From positions 1 to 51,052 of IMG/VR virus record IMGVR_UViG_3300013093_000066: a stretch of 51,052 nucleotides of DNA, one strand, 5' to 3'. The DNA comes from a virus. Below are positions 33,827-42,944 of this stretch, in pieces. Each line of letters starts with the position of its first letter. The first letter of the stretch is position 1. The translations under genes were made by a program, and so were the position numbers. Below the pieces are notes generated by a model. The model was given only the letters and a program-made list of their open reading frames with translations, ran no database searches and was not told where the DNA came from.

Positions 33827-34693
33827 ATGGAAAACAAGTTTAAGTCTCTAGAGTCCGTCATCAGAGAGATGGCTATGAATCGCAACTCGAAGATCCGCAT
33901 GAAGGATGTCGAGAATGTTGATCGCGAGACATTTAATAAGCGTAATCCAAAGCACATGGATGACAATGTTATGTCTCCTAAGTCAGAGCTAGCAAAGCAA
34001 GGCGAGATTAAGACTAAGATTATCGATGAGAAGAAAAAGGTCGAGAAAGAGGACGTTATGTTTGGTAAGGGCCCTCCTGACAATATGTCATCGCCTTCTA
34101 ATTCTCAGACTCCAGTGACTACAACTACAGACAGTACTCCAAAGATGCCTAATGTTTGGAATAATACTCCTAGTATGTTTCAACCTAAAATGCCTAAGAT
34201 CACAGAGGCAAAAGATAAAAACTTTGATGATGTAGAGGTTACTGACAAAAAGAATTCACCGTCACCTAGCTCAAAGAAGACAAAGCCAACCGACAGCGAA
34301 GATCATGATCTTGATGATGCCAAGAAGGTCAAAGGTGGAACTACTGAGGTCGAGCTTAATCCAAAGACAGATGATAAAGTTAACTCTGAGACAGACGAGG
34401 ACGACTCTGCTAAGAAGGGTCGTAAGAAGGCTAATAAAGAGATTGGACAGAAAGGTGCACCTATGAAGGAAGAGGTTATCTTTGAGGGTTATCACGTCAA
34501 GGATCATGCTACATTTGGTAAGGTTTTAGCTAAGGATGGTAACACCCACCTAGTAGACTATGACACGGCAGATAAGATCTCTGATAAGCATAAAGGTTCG
34601 TCTGTCATAAAGACACTAGATAGAAAAAAGTATATTGTCAAGATGCCTGAGCACATGAAACACGGTCAACAAGTAGAAGTAGAAGGATACTAA
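33827..34693 (+). CDS. Charged protein, probably prohead or virion associated
   Basis: This 288-residue protein is highly charged, with Lys/Glu/Asp-rich low-complexity stretches (KTKPTDSEDHDLDDAKK) and an ordered C-terminal domain (FEGYHVKDHATFGKVLAKDG). The pattern fits a scaffold or core protein that is partly disordered. The start is the ATG one base after the Dps-like stop; a TTG earlier is less likely. It abuts the next gene by one base. Confidence 0.6.
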   Translation: MENKFKSLESVIREMAMNRNSKIRMKDVENVDRETFNKRNPKHMDDNVMSPKSELAKQGEIKTKIIDEKKKVEKEDVMFGKGPPDNMSSPSNSQTPVTTTTDSTPKMPNVWNNTPSMFQPKMPKITEAKDKNFDDVEVTDKKNSPSPSSKKTKPTDSEDHDLDDAKKVKGGTTEVELNPKTDDKVNSETDEDDSAKKGRKKANKEIGQKGAPMKEEVIFEGYHVKDHATFGKVLAKDGNTHLVDYDTADKISDKHKGSSVIKTLDRKKYIVKMPEHMKHGQQVEVEGY

Positions 34694-34694
34694 C

Positions 34695-34991
34695 ATGCTA
34701 AAATCAAATGGAAACTTAGGTCTATCGGAAGCCATGATTGCGGCTGCTAGAGAGATCCTCGAGAAGAAACTAACTCCTGCACAAGCTAAGAATATCGATA
34801 AGAACCATAATGGTAAGATCGATAAGGGTGACTTTAATATTCTTCATAAAAAGAAGATGATGGAAGCTAAATGCCCATCATGCGGTAAGTCACCTTGCAT
34901 GTGTGAGAGCGTAAAGAAAGAAGAAGTCGAGTTCTCTGATGCTGAGTTAGAGATGATTGCATCAATTGCACAACAGCACGAAGTAGAATAA
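34695..34991 (+). CDS. Small protein with EF-hand-like and zinc-finger-like motifs
   Basis: This 98-residue protein has DKNHNGKIDKGDF (about 35-47), which fits an EF-hand or dockerin calcium loop (D-x-N-x-N-G-x-I-D-x-x-D), followed by CPSCGKSPCMC (about 57-67), a likely metal-binding cluster. Such combined motifs are unusual in small phage proteins. It may organise proteins in the head by binding metal. It overlaps the next start by one base. Confidence 0.65.
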   Translation: MLKSNGNLGLSEAMIAAAREILEKKLTPAQAKNIDKNHNGKIDKGDFNILHKKKMMEAKCPSCGKSPCMCESVKKEEVEFSDAELEMIASIAQQHEVE

Positions 34992-36133
34992 TGAATATAT
35001 TTGAAAAAGTCATGGGCAAAAAGAAGAGAGAGCCCATGGACAAGCCTACAGTCGGTAACGGTACTGGTCGCCAAAACGGTGACCAGTCCGGTTACAATGA
35101 TAAGGGTAACGTCACTGACTATACGATCAGTGATGAGTACATTACTGAGTTGTCTCCAAAAATTGTAGGTGCAGTTAATAGAAGAAGAACACTAGGTGAT
35201 CTTAAGACAGGAACACCTCCTGTACCACATAAAACCGAGGCAGGATATCGCACACTAAAGCGAGCGGTAGACAAGGCAGCCGGTGTTAAGAAGCCTGGGC
35301 CATACCAGCTTCCTAAAGTCACAGAGGGTGTTAATGCAGCGACTAGTGCAGGCGGTAAGCAAGTCACACAAAAGGCTCCTGTTGGATCTATAGCTAGAAA
35401 CGCACCAGCAAGTGCCAGAGCATTACAGACTGCTTCTAATGCTAGAGTCGCCAATAAAGAAGTTAATGCTGACAAGCAAAAAGATACACAGCATAGCGAT
35501 ATGCAAAAAGAGATTCAAAAAAGACAACAAGCATCTAAAAATACATTGGAGAAGGACATGAGCTCGATGAACAAAGAAGAGATCGATCACGTTAACGCAG
35601 TATTCGCTAAGAATCTAGAAGAAGGTTTTATTCGCCTAGATGAAAAGAAGTGGATCGCTAACGCTATTAAGAAGCCAGGCGCTATGACTGCAGCTGCTAA
35701 GCGTGAGGGTGTGTCTAACTCCGAGTACGAGAAAGAGCACATGCATGACAGCGGTAAAGCTGGTAAGCGCGCGCGCCTTGCTATGACTCTTAAAAAGATG
35801 CACGAGGAAAAGACCGATAAAGCTGATGGGGCAAAGCTCGGGCGTCCTTCCACTCAGGATGATCATCCAATTGCACAAGCCCGTAAAGTTATCTCTATGC
35901 GCGGTCAGCATAAGTTTACTCACAAAAGTGGTGAGAAACATACGATGGATCCTAAGGTTGCACACCAAATTCTTCACATGCATGACAACATGAAGACATC
36001 TGCAGAGAAGGATGAGTTTGCACAGCGCGTACATCACAGCAAGAAGTCAATGGAAGACGCTCTAGCAGGTAAGCCAGCTGAGAAGAAGCCTAAGGTCAGT
36101 CTCGCTGGTAAGATCACGGGAACACAGAAATAA
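34991..36133 (+). CDS. Basic virion-type protein
   Basis: This 380-residue Lys/Ala-rich protein begins MNIFEKVMGKKKRE and carries long helical low-complexity stretches (about 115-200) plus a more ordered DEKKWIANAIKKPGAMTAAAKREG segment that resembles DUF-type repeats seen in cyanophage structural proteins. High charge and the late gene context suggest packaging with DNA or prohead assembly. No enzyme motif is seen. Confidence 0.6.
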   Translation: MNIFEKVMGKKKREPMDKPTVGNGTGRQNGDQSGYNDKGNVTDYTISDEYITELSPKIVGAVNRRRTLGDLKTGTPPVPHKTEAGYRTLKRAVDKAAGVKKPGPYQLPKVTEGVNAATSAGGKQVTQKAPVGSIARNAPASARALQTASNARVANKEVNADKQKDTQHSDMQKEIQKRQQASKNTLEKDMSSMNKEEIDHVNAVFAKNLEEGFIRLDEKKWIANAIKKPGAMTAAAKREGVSNSEYEKEHMHDSGKAGKRARLAMTLKKMHEEKTDKADGAKLGRPSTQDDHPIAQARKVISMRGQHKFTHKSGEKHTMDPKVAHQILHMHDNMKTSAEKDEFAQRVHHSKKSMEDALAGKPAEKKPKVSLAGKITGTQK

Positions 36134-36363
36134 TGGCACTTAATGCTAACAATATAGTTCAAGCACCTAAGGTTGAGAAGCCAGTTAAAGCTAAATCTCA
36201 ACCTAATGAGAAAAAGTCTCTAAGCGCTGGATCTATAGTTGTAAAGAATAAGAAACATCTGAAGCCTAAGTATGTGACTCCTGAAGCTGGTGCTCTGACG
36301 CCGGTCAAGAAGACTCTAGACCGAAGACCGTCTAAGTACCTAATAGACATGATGACTCCCTAA
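36133..36363 (+). CDS. Small basic protein
   Basis: A 76-residue Lys/Pro-rich protein joined to the previous stop by one base. No domain recognised. It is probably another virion-associated factor of the late run. After it a 51-base gap holds AATAAATA and GGAGG before the next gene. Confidence 0.6.
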   Translation: MALNANNIVQAPKVEKPVKAKSQPNEKKSLSAGSIVVKNKKHLKPKYVTPEAGALTPVKKTLDRRPSKYLIDMMTP

Positions 36364-36414
36364 TCTTTAAGAACAATAAATAATAAAAACCAATTCTCTA
36401 GGAGGACTAATACA

Positions 36415-37365
36415 ATGGCACAATGGGGTAGAAACGATCAGGCTGTTACTGCCAACAGTACTACTACAAAAGAAACATCTAATGGCGCACCTATCGGAAC
36501 CTATGCCCGTGTCAAGGGTGATCAGGTCAACCGTGTAGACGGTGCTAATGCCCACTTCGGTAACACGTCAGTAGGTTCCCGCGCCTATACAGACTTTAAT
36601 ATGTTTGGTAACACCACAGTCGGTGCTTTCCAACCTAATATGGCAGTCGGCGTGTTTGCAGTTAACACTGCTCAGATGCAAGCAACAGGCGGTAACGTAG
36701 TTATCTCGTTTGTAACATTCGGTGGTTCAGGCTACAATGCAAACGCAAACGTATCATTTGTCTCTACAAATGGTGGATCCGGTGCCGCTGCTAATGCTCA
36801 GGTAGCTGGCGGTAGAGTAACAGCAATTAATATCACTGCTGGCGGTAACAGCTATGTCACCGCTCCTACGATTACAATCACACCTCCAAATACTCTTTCA
36901 GTTAATGGTAATACTGCGATCAGCAACGATACGATCACGTTTACTTCAGCTAATAGCTACTTCCTTGTAAATGATCAGCTTACTATCACGTCTAATGCAT
37001 CTTCATTGCCTGGTGGATTAACTAATGGTGGTACATATTATGTCGTACTATCAAATACAACAGCATTTAAGATATCAACTGCACAAGGTGGCACACCTAT
37101 TGCAATGACAAAAGCTAGCGGAAATAGTACAACTGCTGCTGGTTTTGGCTTCTATGGTACAACAGCAACTGGATATGTCGACACTAACAGTGTTCTTCCA
37201 CAAGTAACTCATGCTGGTTGGGTTCTACGCACAGAGGGAACCGGTGGTCGTGCAGGTCGTATACAATATGAGACACTAGTTGCTATGGGATCACTTGGTG
37301 AGACCGACGGTAAGTATGGTACACCTGCTTCTATATCTTCAAATACCGTTGACCAATACGTCTAA
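36415..37365 (+). CDS. Virion structural protein with Ig-like/Gly-rich repeats
   Basis: This 316-residue protein begins MAQWGRNDQAVT, like a family of cyanophage structural proteins. The middle (about 95-245) is rich in Gly, Asn, Thr and Ala, with GGSGYNANANVSF and GGNSYVTAPTITI, typical of beta-strand repeats on the virion surface. The C-terminus returns to the conserved type (HAGWVLRTEGTGGRAGRIQYETL). The central part looks inserted into a shorter core. The ATG follows AGGAGG. A head-decoration or fibre role is likely. Confidence 0.72.
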   Translation: MAQWGRNDQAVTANSTTTKETSNGAPIGTYARVKGDQVNRVDGANAHFGNTSVGSRAYTDFNMFGNTTVGAFQPNMAVGVFAVNTAQMQATGGNVVISFVTFGGSGYNANANVSFVSTNGGSGAAANAQVAGGRVTAINITAGGNSYVTAPTITITPPNTLSVNGNTAISNDTITFTSANSYFLVNDQLTITSNASSLPGGLTNGGTYYVVLSNTTAFKISTAQGGTPIAMTKASGNSTTAAGFGFYGTTATGYVDTNSVLPQVTHAGWVLRTEGTGGRAGRIQYETLVAMGSLGETDGKYGTPASISSNTVDQYV

Positions 37366-37381
37366 GATTGGATTATAGATA

Positions 37382-37762
37382 ATGGCGAATAACGCAAAGA
37401 GAATATCTGAGCTCGGTGTACCTACTACTCTGACAGCAAATGACAGAGTCGTGGTCCTCACCGGGCCAGGAACACCGATTGCCAACGTGCAGTCGATATT
37501 GCTACCTAATTTTGGAACAGCACTCGCACAAAATAACTTTCCTAAAGCTAATAGTACATCTGTAGGAATTATCGCTATTGGTGACAGTCTCACGATTGAT
37601 GCTAATACTGGTATAACTAGCGTAGCTGTGTCAACATCAGGAATTCCTAGTACATCAGTCTCTACAGGTTATCCTGGACAAATAAAAGTCGATACTACTC
37701 ACCTATATGTATGTGTGGCATTAAACGTATGGAAGAGAGTTCCGCTCGACGCAGCATTCTAA
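37382..37762 (+). CDS. Structural or tail-fibre-like protein
   Basis: This 126-residue protein is Thr/Ser/Val-rich with beta-type spacing (ISELGVPTTLTANDRVVVLTG, then GYPGQIKVDTTHLYVCVALNVWKRV). The C-terminal motif resembles the short terminal domains of phage fibre proteins and of the virion proteins of related phages. It follows the preceding structural gene by 16 bases. The exact position in the particle is unknown. Confidence 0.65.
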   Translation: MANNAKRISELGVPTTLTANDRVVVLTGPGTPIANVQSILLPNFGTALAQNNFPKANSTSVGIIAIGDSLTIDANTGITSVAVSTSGIPSTSVSTGYPGQIKVDTTHLYVCVALNVWKRVPLDAAF

Positions 37763-37775
37763 TTATGGTACAGTG

Positions 37776-38168
37776 ATGAATTATGAGAGACTAACTGATG
37801 ATAACTTTTTAATCTATTGCGCAAGACACTATGATAATCCACAATGCTACTCCACCGAGGAGTTCATCGAGGATCTAAAGCGAATTAGATATATCAAGAA
37901 ATTATTGACAAGATATATAGAGAATGGAGACTTGAAGGAGAGGTTAATACTCAATCATGTCATCATTCTCTGTAACGTTTTTACAGCTGAGCATCTTTGT
38001 CGTATACTCTACTTAAAGATGAAAGCACAATTTAGTTACGTTAAGCCTTTTTTGATTCTATTAAATATTATGCCAGATCGAATATACAATATTAAAGACG
38101 AAGACAACATAGACTTAAGTATGATACCGATGGATGAACGAATAATCGACGCATTAAGGAAACTATAA
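37776..38168 (+). CDS. Conserved-type phage protein of unknown function
   Basis: This 130-residue helical protein uses the ATG at 37776 (a GTG one codon earlier is possible). Features are YERLTDDNFLIYCARHYDNPQC and HVIILCNVFTAEHLCRILYLKM. I recall similar proteins of unknown role in T4-like marine phages. It overlaps the next small gene by one base. Confidence 0.65.
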   Translation: MNYERLTDDNFLIYCARHYDNPQCYSTEEFIEDLKRIRYIKKLLTRYIENGDLKERLILNHVIILCNVFTAEHLCRILYLKMKAQFSYVKPFLILLNIMPDRIYNIKDEDNIDLSMIPMDERIIDALRKL

Positions 38169-38326
38169 TGACTGAATCCGCAGTACCAGCAAATGCGATG
38201 GGTCCATCGAGTTCTACTTCAGGACCAATACAAACTATCGATCCTATTCTCCAAAGAGAGAAGAAAAAGAAATTAAGAGATATAGTCCCTACACCTATGG
38301 TCAAGAGGCTAGTTCCAAATGGTTGA
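38168..38326 (+). CDS. Small 52-residue protein
   Basis: It starts by TAATG overlap with the previous stop and ends 8 bases inside the next gene. The sequence is Pro/Ser-rich at first (ESAVPANAMGPSSS) and basic at the end (REKKKKLRDIV). It is short, but the tight coupling on both sides supports a real gene. Confidence 0.65.
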   Translation: MTESAVPANAMGPSSSTSGPIQTIDPILQREKKKKLRDIVPTPMVKRLVPNG

Positions 38327-38723
38327 AGATAGCGGATGGATCAACAATAGATTTGATAAGATAGATAGCTGGATGCAGAGATTGACAGAGGTGTCAGTCG
38401 ATCTCAAGAGTATGCTTGCAGTACACGAGCAGAGATTATCACAACACGATAAGCAGCAAGACTATATGGAAGACATGGTCGAGCAGCGTAGAGTACAGAT
38501 GGACAAACAAATAGATGATGTGTATAATACGATGAGAGAACAGGACAATAAGATTTTAGACGAGATCCATATCCTTAGAGCAGAGTCAAATAAGCAGCAC
38601 CAAGAGATGTCTAGTAAGATATCTAAGATGGAGCAGTTTATGTGGATGGCTATCGGTGGTGGTATGGTTGGTGTTTGGTTATTATCGTATGTAGCAAATT
38701 ACTTCAAGATATTAGGACATTAA
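38319..38723 (+). CDS. Tail-anchored coiled-coil membrane protein
   Basis: This 134-residue protein has a Gln/Glu/Lys/Asp-rich coiled coil (about 15-108) and one membrane helix at the C-terminus (about 110-128, FMWMAIGGGMVGVWLLSYV). Proteins of this build are found in many T4-like marine phages without known role. It overlaps the preceding gene by 8 bases and is followed by a small gene after one base. Confidence 0.65.
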   Translation: MVEDSGWINNRFDKIDSWMQRLTEVSVDLKSMLAVHEQRLSQHDKQQDYMEDMVEQRRVQMDKQIDDVYNTMREQDNKILDEIHILRAESNKQHQEMSSKISKMEQFMWMAIGGGMVGVWLLSYVANYFKILGH

Positions 38724-38724
38724 T

Positions 38725-38928
38725 ATGGAAAAGCTAGCACATCTTATCGGTAAGACATTTGCCGAGTCATCCCAAGAGATTGATGCATTCTCAGCATCAG
38801 TAGGTTGCCAGACACTACCATGGCCAGAGGGAATTGGTCTGGTCAGTGAAGATCCAGGCACGATCATTGTATACATAAAAAATGATATTGACGACGTTAT
38901 CACAGGATTTAAGTTCGTCGCCCCATAA
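38725..38928 (+). CDS. Small protein of unknown function
   Basis: A 67-residue protein (MEKLAHLIGKTFAESSQEI) with a beta-rich end (TIIVYIKNDIDDVITGFKFV). It is the last gene before the gp61 promoter. No family recognised. Confidence 0.6.
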   Translation: MEKLAHLIGKTFAESSQEIDAFSASVGCQTLPWPEGIGLVSEDPGTIIVYIKNDIDDVITGFKFVAP

Positions 38929-38936
38929 AATAATTG

Positions 38937-38964
38937 TTTACAAATCCTTCGATTAGTGTATAAT
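38937..38964 (+). promoter_or_regulatory. Promoter of the gp61-nrd block
   Basis: TTTACA (38937-38942), a 16-bp spacer and TATAAT (38959-38964), then TTGGAG and the primase ATG. It closely matches the uvsX promoter. Confidence 0.8.
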
Positions 38965-38986
38965 AGGACTATATTGGAGAGTAAAC

Positions 38987-40009
38987 ATGAACTGGTTAGA
39001 CCAGAAATACGTCGGTATGTTGTCACACCGGCTAGACAGATTCACACGAAAATCATCAGGTAAGTTTAACTTCCGCTGCCCAGTCTGCGGGGACTCACAG
39101 TCTAGTAAGTACAAGGCCAGAGGTTGGATCTATGACAAGCAGGGGCATGGTGTATTCCATTGCTTCAACTGTGAAGTATCTATGGGTGTGCCTAAGTTTA
39201 TCAAGATGCTTGACCAGGGGTTATACAATGAGTATAACATGGAGAAGATCAGCCAGAATAAGACTCCTGAACAGGTCGACTTAGAGACATTCGTAAACAA
39301 GATGAAGCCGCCTGTATTCCGTAAAGAAGGTGTACTGAAGGGCCTTAAGAAGATCAGCCAGCTATCTCCTGATGATCCATTAAAAAAGTATGTCGTCAAT
39401 CGTATGATACCTAATCCGTATCATGCTAAGATGTTTAAGTGCCCAAACTTCTACGCTTTTGTTAATGACTTAGTACCTGACAAGTTCTCTAAGGAGTCGC
39501 TAGACCATGATGAGACACGCTTACTTATTCCTTTTATTAACAAGGAAGGTAAGGTTCACGCTATTCAAGGCAGGTCTTTAAAGAGCACTGGTGTAAAGTA
39601 CATAACTATAGTATTGGACGAGAGTGTGGAGAAGCTATATGGGTTGGACACGGTTAACTTCGATATTGGATTTTATGTTTTGGAAGGTCCTATCGATAGT
39701 ATGTTTATTCCTAATAGTATCGCTACTGCTGGTGGTGATATTGTTTCCGCACTACCTAGTGCTTACAAATCAAACGCCGTCGTTGTGTATGACAACGAGC
39801 CAAGATCTAAAGACACGATAAAGAAGATCGATAAAGCTATTATGCAAGGTTTTAAGGTCTGTATATGGCCTGAAAATTTAGAGTATAAAGATGTTAATGA
39901 TATGGTAAAATCGGGCCTCAGCGCAGAGTTTATCAGATATATAATAGACCAAAATACATATAAAGACCTAGCAGCCAAGATGGCTCTCACTAAATGGAGT
40001 AGGAGATGA
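38987..40009 (+). CDS. 61: DNA primase, T4 gp61 type
   Basis: This 340-residue protein has an N-terminal zinc-binding domain (CPVCGDSQSS and FHCFNCE, about 31-62) and a TOPRIM-type catalytic part with VLEGPIDSMF (about 232-241) and VVVYDNEPRS. It makes RNA primers for the lagging strand in complex with helicase gp41. It has an early-type promoter. Its last 4 bases overlap ThyX. It is a similar length to T4 gp61 (342). Confidence 0.93.
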   Translation: MNWLDQKYVGMLSHRLDRFTRKSSGKFNFRCPVCGDSQSSKYKARGWIYDKQGHGVFHCFNCEVSMGVPKFIKMLDQGLYNEYNMEKISQNKTPEQVDLETFVNKMKPPVFRKEGVLKGLKKISQLSPDDPLKKYVVNRMIPNPYHAKMFKCPNFYAFVNDLVPDKFSKESLDHDETRLLIPFINKEGKVHAIQGRSLKSTGVKYITIVLDESVEKLYGLDTVNFDIGFYVLEGPIDSMFIPNSIATAGGDIVSALPSAYKSNAVVVYDNEPRSKDTIKKIDKAIMQGFKVCIWPENLEYKDVNDMVKSGLSAEFIRYIIDQNTYKDLAAKMALTKWSRR

Positions 40010-40662
40010 ATACAGCGAATATTATAGGTGTGACGAGACCAACAAGCGGACTAGGTGTGGATGAATTCATATCATATGTAGCTCGTGTATCTAACCCATC
40101 TAATCAAAACAACAAAGAGACATCGCAGAAACTGCTTAAGTATCTTATCAAGAATAAGCACTGGTCACCATTTGAGATGGTGCACATAGTCATGGAGATT
40201 AATACAACTCGTGATATCGCTAGACAGATTTTACGCCACCGTAGCTTCTCTTTCCAAGAATTTAGCCAGAGATATGCGGACCCAACGCAAGACCTTGGAT
40301 TCACAACTCGTGAAGCCCGTTTGCAAGATCCAAAAAACAGACAAAACTCAATTGAAATAGATGATAAAAAGTTGCAAGAGGATTGGGAGAGATTGCAATT
40401 AAAATTATCTTTTAAGTTTACAGAAGCGTATCATTGGGCGATTAAAAATGGAATTGCAAAAGAACAGGCTCGTGCAGTTTTGCCAGAAGGTCTTACTGTC
40501 TCTCGTCTTTATATGGCTGGTTCTCTTCGAAGCTGGATACACTACTGTGAGTTACGCATGGGTAATGGCACGCAGAAAGAACATAGAGAGATAGCTAGGG
40601 ATGCTTGGTATCAGATAACTGCTGAGTTCCCATCTCTAAAAGATACACTAGAGGTCGTATAG
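40006..40662 (+). CDS. thyX: Flavin-dependent thymidylate synthase ThyX
   Basis: This 218-residue enzyme carries the ThyX signature RHRSFSFQEFSQRY (about 77-90, RHRxxSxQxxSxRY). It methylates dUMP to dTMP using methylene-tetrahydrofolate and reduced flavin, feeding phage DNA synthesis. A further AGSLRSWIHYCELRMG segment forms part of the active site. The start overlaps the primase stop, so the two are coupled. A DNA-synthesis operon with nrdA and nrdB follows. Confidence 0.95.
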   Translation: MNTANIIGVTRPTSGLGVDEFISYVARVSNPSNQNNKETSQKLLKYLIKNKHWSPFEMVHIVMEINTTRDIARQILRHRSFSFQEFSQRYADPTQDLGFTTREARLQDPKNRQNSIEIDDKKLQEDWERLQLKLSFKFTEAYHWAIKNGIAKEQARAVLPEGLTVSRLYMAGSLRSWIHYCELRMGNGTQKEHREIARDAWYQITAEFPSLKDTLEVV

Positions 40663-40670
40663 GAGATAAG

Positions 40671-42944
40671 ATGATATCGGTATTAAAGAGAAACGGAACT
40701 AAAGAACCATTAGACCTCAATAAGTTTCATAAGGTAGTAGAGTGGGCGTGCGAGGGCGTAACGGGCGTATCAGAGAGTGAGATCGAGATTAAGTCTCAGA
40801 TCCAGTTCTATAACGGTATGAAGACGACTGACATTCAAGAGACACTCATCAAGGCAGCCGCAGATCTTATCTCTGAGGATACACCTAATTATCAATATGT
40901 CGCTGGCAACTTAATTAATTACAACTTGAGAAAGGAAGTATACGGTGATTTTAATCCAATTGATCTTGCTACTCATATTAAACAAGTTGTTGATGGAGGA
41001 TATTATGACCCTGAGATCCTATCATGGTACGGACCAGACGATCTGCGATTACTCAACAGCTATATTGATCATAAGCGCGATTTCACTCTTACGTATGCTG
41101 GTATGGAACAGTTTCGTGGTAAGTACCTAGTCAAAAATCGTGTTACTGGTAAATACTACGAGACACCTCAGATGACTTTTATGCTCATCGCAATGGTGCT
41201 CTTTAGAGACTATAAAGAAGACCGCTTAAAATGGATTAAAGAACTATATGACTCAGTTTCTAATTTCGAGATATCGCTTCCTACGCCAATCATGGCTGGA
41301 CTACGTACACCACAAAAGCAATTTAGCTCTTGTGTTCTTATCGAGACAGACGACAGCCTTGACTCTATTAATGCCACGAGCTCTTCGATTGTTAAGTACG
41401 TTTCTCAAAAAGCTGGTATTGGCATTGGTGCAGGTCGCATTCGCGCTGTTGGTAGTCCTATTCGTAGTGGTGACGCGTCTCACACTGGCGTTATTCCGTT
41501 CTATAAACATTTTCAGTCAGCAGTTAAGTCTTGCAGCCAAGGAGGCGTACGAGGCGGTGCAGCTACTCTTTACTATCCTGCATGGCATCTGGAAGTAGAA
41601 GACATTTTAGTATTAAAAAACAACAAAGGAACGGAGGATAATCGTGTTAGACACCTTGATTACGGAGTACAGTTCAACCGAGTTTTATATGAACGTCTGC
41701 TTACAGGCGGCAATATTACTCTATTCAGCCCTTCTGACGTACCAGATCTATACGATGCGTTCTTTACTGACGTGGACAAGTTTAAAGAACTCTATGAAAA
41801 GTACGAGCGCTCTAAAGTTCGCAAGAAAGTAGTATCGGCTATCGACTTATTCTCTGCGTTCATGCAAGAGCGTAAGGATACAGGTCGCATCTACCTACAA
41901 AACGTAGATCATGCAAATGATCACGGCTCCTTTATCAAGGAGTTAGCACCCATTCGCATGAGCAACTTATGCTCAGAGATCGACTTACCTACTAAGCCAC
42001 TCAACGATCTTAATGATCCTGACGGTGAGATCTCACTATGCACACTCGCAGCAATTAATTGGGGAAAGATTAAAGATCCAAATGATTTTGAGCGTCCTTG
42101 TACTCTTATTGTCCGTGCTCTCGATGAGCTACTTAGTTATCAAGACTATCCTGTCCTTGCAGCCAGAAACTCAACCATGGCACGAAGACCCCTTGGTGTG
42201 GGCATTATTAATCTCGCTTATTGGTTGGCTCGCAATGATCTCACTTATCAGCATATCGATACTGAAGGTTTAAAGAAGATACATGAGTACGCCGAAGCTT
42301 GGTCTTACTATCTCATTAAAGCCTCGATTGATCTCGCAGCTGAAAAGGGAGCTCCTTCTAAGTCTAACCAGACCAAGTACTCCCAGGGCATCATGCCTAT
42401 CGATACCTACAAGAGAGAAGTAGATGAACTTGTAACTCCTGATTACAAGTTGGATTGGAACTTACTACGTGAAAGGGCTAAACAATATGGCATTCGTAAC
42501 TCCACGCTCATGGCACTCATGCCAGCGGAGACCTCTGCTCAGATTTCAAACTCGACGAACGGTATCGAGCCGGTTAGGTCTCTCATCACTGTTAAGCAGA
42601 GCAAAGACGGTGTTCTTAAACAAGTCGTACCAGAGATCAGACGCCTTAAGAGAAAGTACGATCTACTTTGGGAGCAAGTTTCCCCAGAAGGATATATTAA
42701 GATCGCTAGCGTGCTGCAAAAATTTATCGATCAGGGAATATCAGTAAACACATCATACAATCCTAAATTCTATGATGAAGAGCAGATACCTATGTCTACT
42801 ATGTTACAGCACATGTTGATGTTCTATAAGTATGGTGGAAAGCAACTCTACTATTTTAACACAAACGATCAGGCAGGCGAGATTGATCTGGGGTCTCCAC
42901 TCGGTGAGCTTGACGACGAGGATTGTGAGGCCTGTAAGATATGA
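40671..42944 (+). CDS. nrdA: Ribonucleotide reductase large subunit (class Ia)
   Basis: This 757-residue NrdA has an N-terminal ATP-cone region (VLKRNGTKEPLDLNKFHKVVEW), the first active-site Cys in FSSCVLIETDD, the second in MSNLCSEIDLP, the radical-relay LMALMPAETSAQISN segment, and the C-terminal Cys pair CEACKI that is reduced by glutaredoxin. It makes dNDPs from NDPs with NrdB. It has no intein or intron. The stop overlaps the SET-domain gene by 4 bases. A glutaredoxin lies at 47525. Confidence 0.97.
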   Translation: MISVLKRNGTKEPLDLNKFHKVVEWACEGVTGVSESEIEIKSQIQFYNGMKTTDIQETLIKAAADLISEDTPNYQYVAGNLINYNLRKEVYGDFNPIDLATHIKQVVDGGYYDPEILSWYGPDDLRLLNSYIDHKRDFTLTYAGMEQFRGKYLVKNRVTGKYYETPQMTFMLIAMVLFRDYKEDRLKWIKELYDSVSNFEISLPTPIMAGLRTPQKQFSSCVLIETDDSLDSINATSSSIVKYVSQKAGIGIGAGRIRAVGSPIRSGDASHTGVIPFYKHFQSAVKSCSQGGVRGGAATLYYPAWHLEVEDILVLKNNKGTEDNRVRHLDYGVQFNRVLYERLLTGGNITLFSPSDVPDLYDAFFTDVDKFKELYEKYERSKVRKKVVSAIDLFSAFMQERKDTGRIYLQNVDHANDHGSFIKELAPIRMSNLCSEIDLPTKPLNDLNDPDGEISLCTLAAINWGKIKDPNDFERPCTLIVRALDELLSYQDYPVLAARNSTMARRPLGVGIINLAYWLARNDLTYQHIDTEGLKKIHEYAEAWSYYLIKASIDLAAEKGAPSKSNQTKYSQGIMPIDTYKREVDELVTPDYKLDWNLLRERAKQYGIRNSTLMALMPAETSAQISNSTNGIEPVRSLITVKQSKDGVLKQVVPEIRRLKRKYDLLWEQVSPEGYIKIASVLQKFIDQGISVNTSYNPKFYDEEQIPMSTMLQHMLMFYKYGGKQLYYFNTNDQAGEIDLGSPLGELDDEDCEACKI

